The notes beneath the pieces are model-generated. The model was given only the letters and a program-made list of their open reading frames with translations, did not search any database and was not told the origin of the DNA. The position numbers and the translations under genes were made by a program. A stretch of 6,768 nucleotides of DNA, from assembly GCA_028821035.1 (NCBI GenBank), contig JAPPHP010000155.1, positions 1 to 6,768 of the forward strand. The letters are read 5' to 3'. The DNA comes from Gammaproteobacteria bacterium. GTDB lineage: Bacteria > Pseudomonadota > Gammaproteobacteria > Pseudomonadales > Azotimanducaceae. Below, piece by piece: positions 6,430-6,768 of this stretch. Numbering within the stretch: position 1 is the stretch's first letter; each line of letters starts with the position of its first letter.

Positions 6430-6768
6430 GTGCGCGTGTGCGTGGTCTGTCATGAGGCGAGCCTGACCGGTGCGCCGCGAATCGGCTTCGACATCGCCGC
6501 GGCGCTGGCCGAGCGCCACGAGACAACGCTGCTGGCCAAGCTGGGAGGTCCGCTGATCGACCTGCCGCGGTACGCGGTGTTGCGGGACGCCTACCGGTGT
6601 GTCAACAGCAGCCACCTGGTCTGTGACCGGACCTATCGGGAGCGAGTCGACCAGGCGATGTCCGTACTGGAGGAACTCCGTCCGGATGTGCTGTACGTCA
6701 ACTCGGTGGCATCGGGCGAATGGTGCGAGGCGGGGGCACGCGCAGGGATTCCGGTGGCGCTGCACACC
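6430..6768 (+). CDS. Glycosyltransferase, GT4-like N-terminus (partial, cut by window end)
   Basis: The open frame runs from GTG 6430 to the last base, giving 113 residues with no stop. It starts with a short hydrophobic strand, VRVCVVCHEASLTGAPR, the usual opening of GT-B family 4-like transferases (a beta strand, then a His-Glu and a TGAP loop). It continues with an FDIAAALAERHETTLLAKLGG helix-strand unit and, near residues 82-91, an LRPDVLYVNS strand typical of the same fold. The donor-binding C-terminal half is outside the window, so sugar and linkage cannot be predicted. It begins 11 bases after the fusion gene and shares its strand, so the two are probably one operon and act on the same glycan. 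A distant GT-B relative outside family 4 is possible. Confidence 0.75.
   Translation, partial: MRVCVVCHEASLTGAPRIGFDIAAALAERHETTLLAKLGGPLIDLPRYAVLRDAYRCVNSSHLVCDRTYRERVDQAMSVLEELRPDVLYVNSVASGEWCEAGARAGIPVALHT

Noticed and set aside
4001..6526. An 841-codon open frame on the minus strand opposite the fusion gene
   Set aside because: It has no recognisable domain, is rich in Arg, Pro, Ala and Val, and lies exactly opposite a gene with clear motifs. Long antisense frames are expected in GC-rich genes because stop codons are rare there.

Overview
This is a GC-rich window (roughly two thirds G+C by eye) with dense bacterial coding, no RNA genes and no mobile elements that I can see. Frequent GTG starts, short gene gaps, a GcvR-type ACT protein and a DUF1499 protein suggest a high-GC proteobacterium, perhaps gammaproteobacterial. 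That placement is an inference from gene families. The single-chain glycyl-tRNA synthetase is not the form most gammaproteobacteria use, so the placement is uncertain.

Layout. Bases 49-804 (minus strand) encode a three-helix membrane protein with a C-terminal DUF1499 domain. A divergent gap of about 186 bases separates it from a plus-strand series. The first pair is a single-chain glycyl-tRNA synthetase (991-2367) and a two-ACT-domain GcvR-like protein (2364-2885), overlapping by four bases and so probably co-translated; both deal with glycine. An 83-base gap with a plausible sigma70-type promoter marks a change of theme.

The second block looks like the start of a surface-polysaccharide locus. 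It holds an adenylylsulfate kinase CysC (2969-3580), a 925-residue fusion protein (3641-6418) and the beginning of a family 4-like glycosyltransferase cut by the window edge (6430 onward). The fusion protein joins a PAPS-type sulfotransferase domain, a very regular 16-heptad coiled coil, a basic linker with an SWRxTxPLR motif, three short Y-P-D repeats and a C-terminal rhamnan-synthesis F (RgpF)-like domain.

The likely joint job of the second block is that CysC makes the sulfate donor PAPS, the sulfotransferase domain uses it, and the RgpF-like domain and downstream glycosyltransferase build the sugar chain. This would yield a sulfated cell-surface or exported glycan. The individual domain calls are well supported by motifs; the combined pathway is inference. 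Bases 1-48 hold nothing I can identify.
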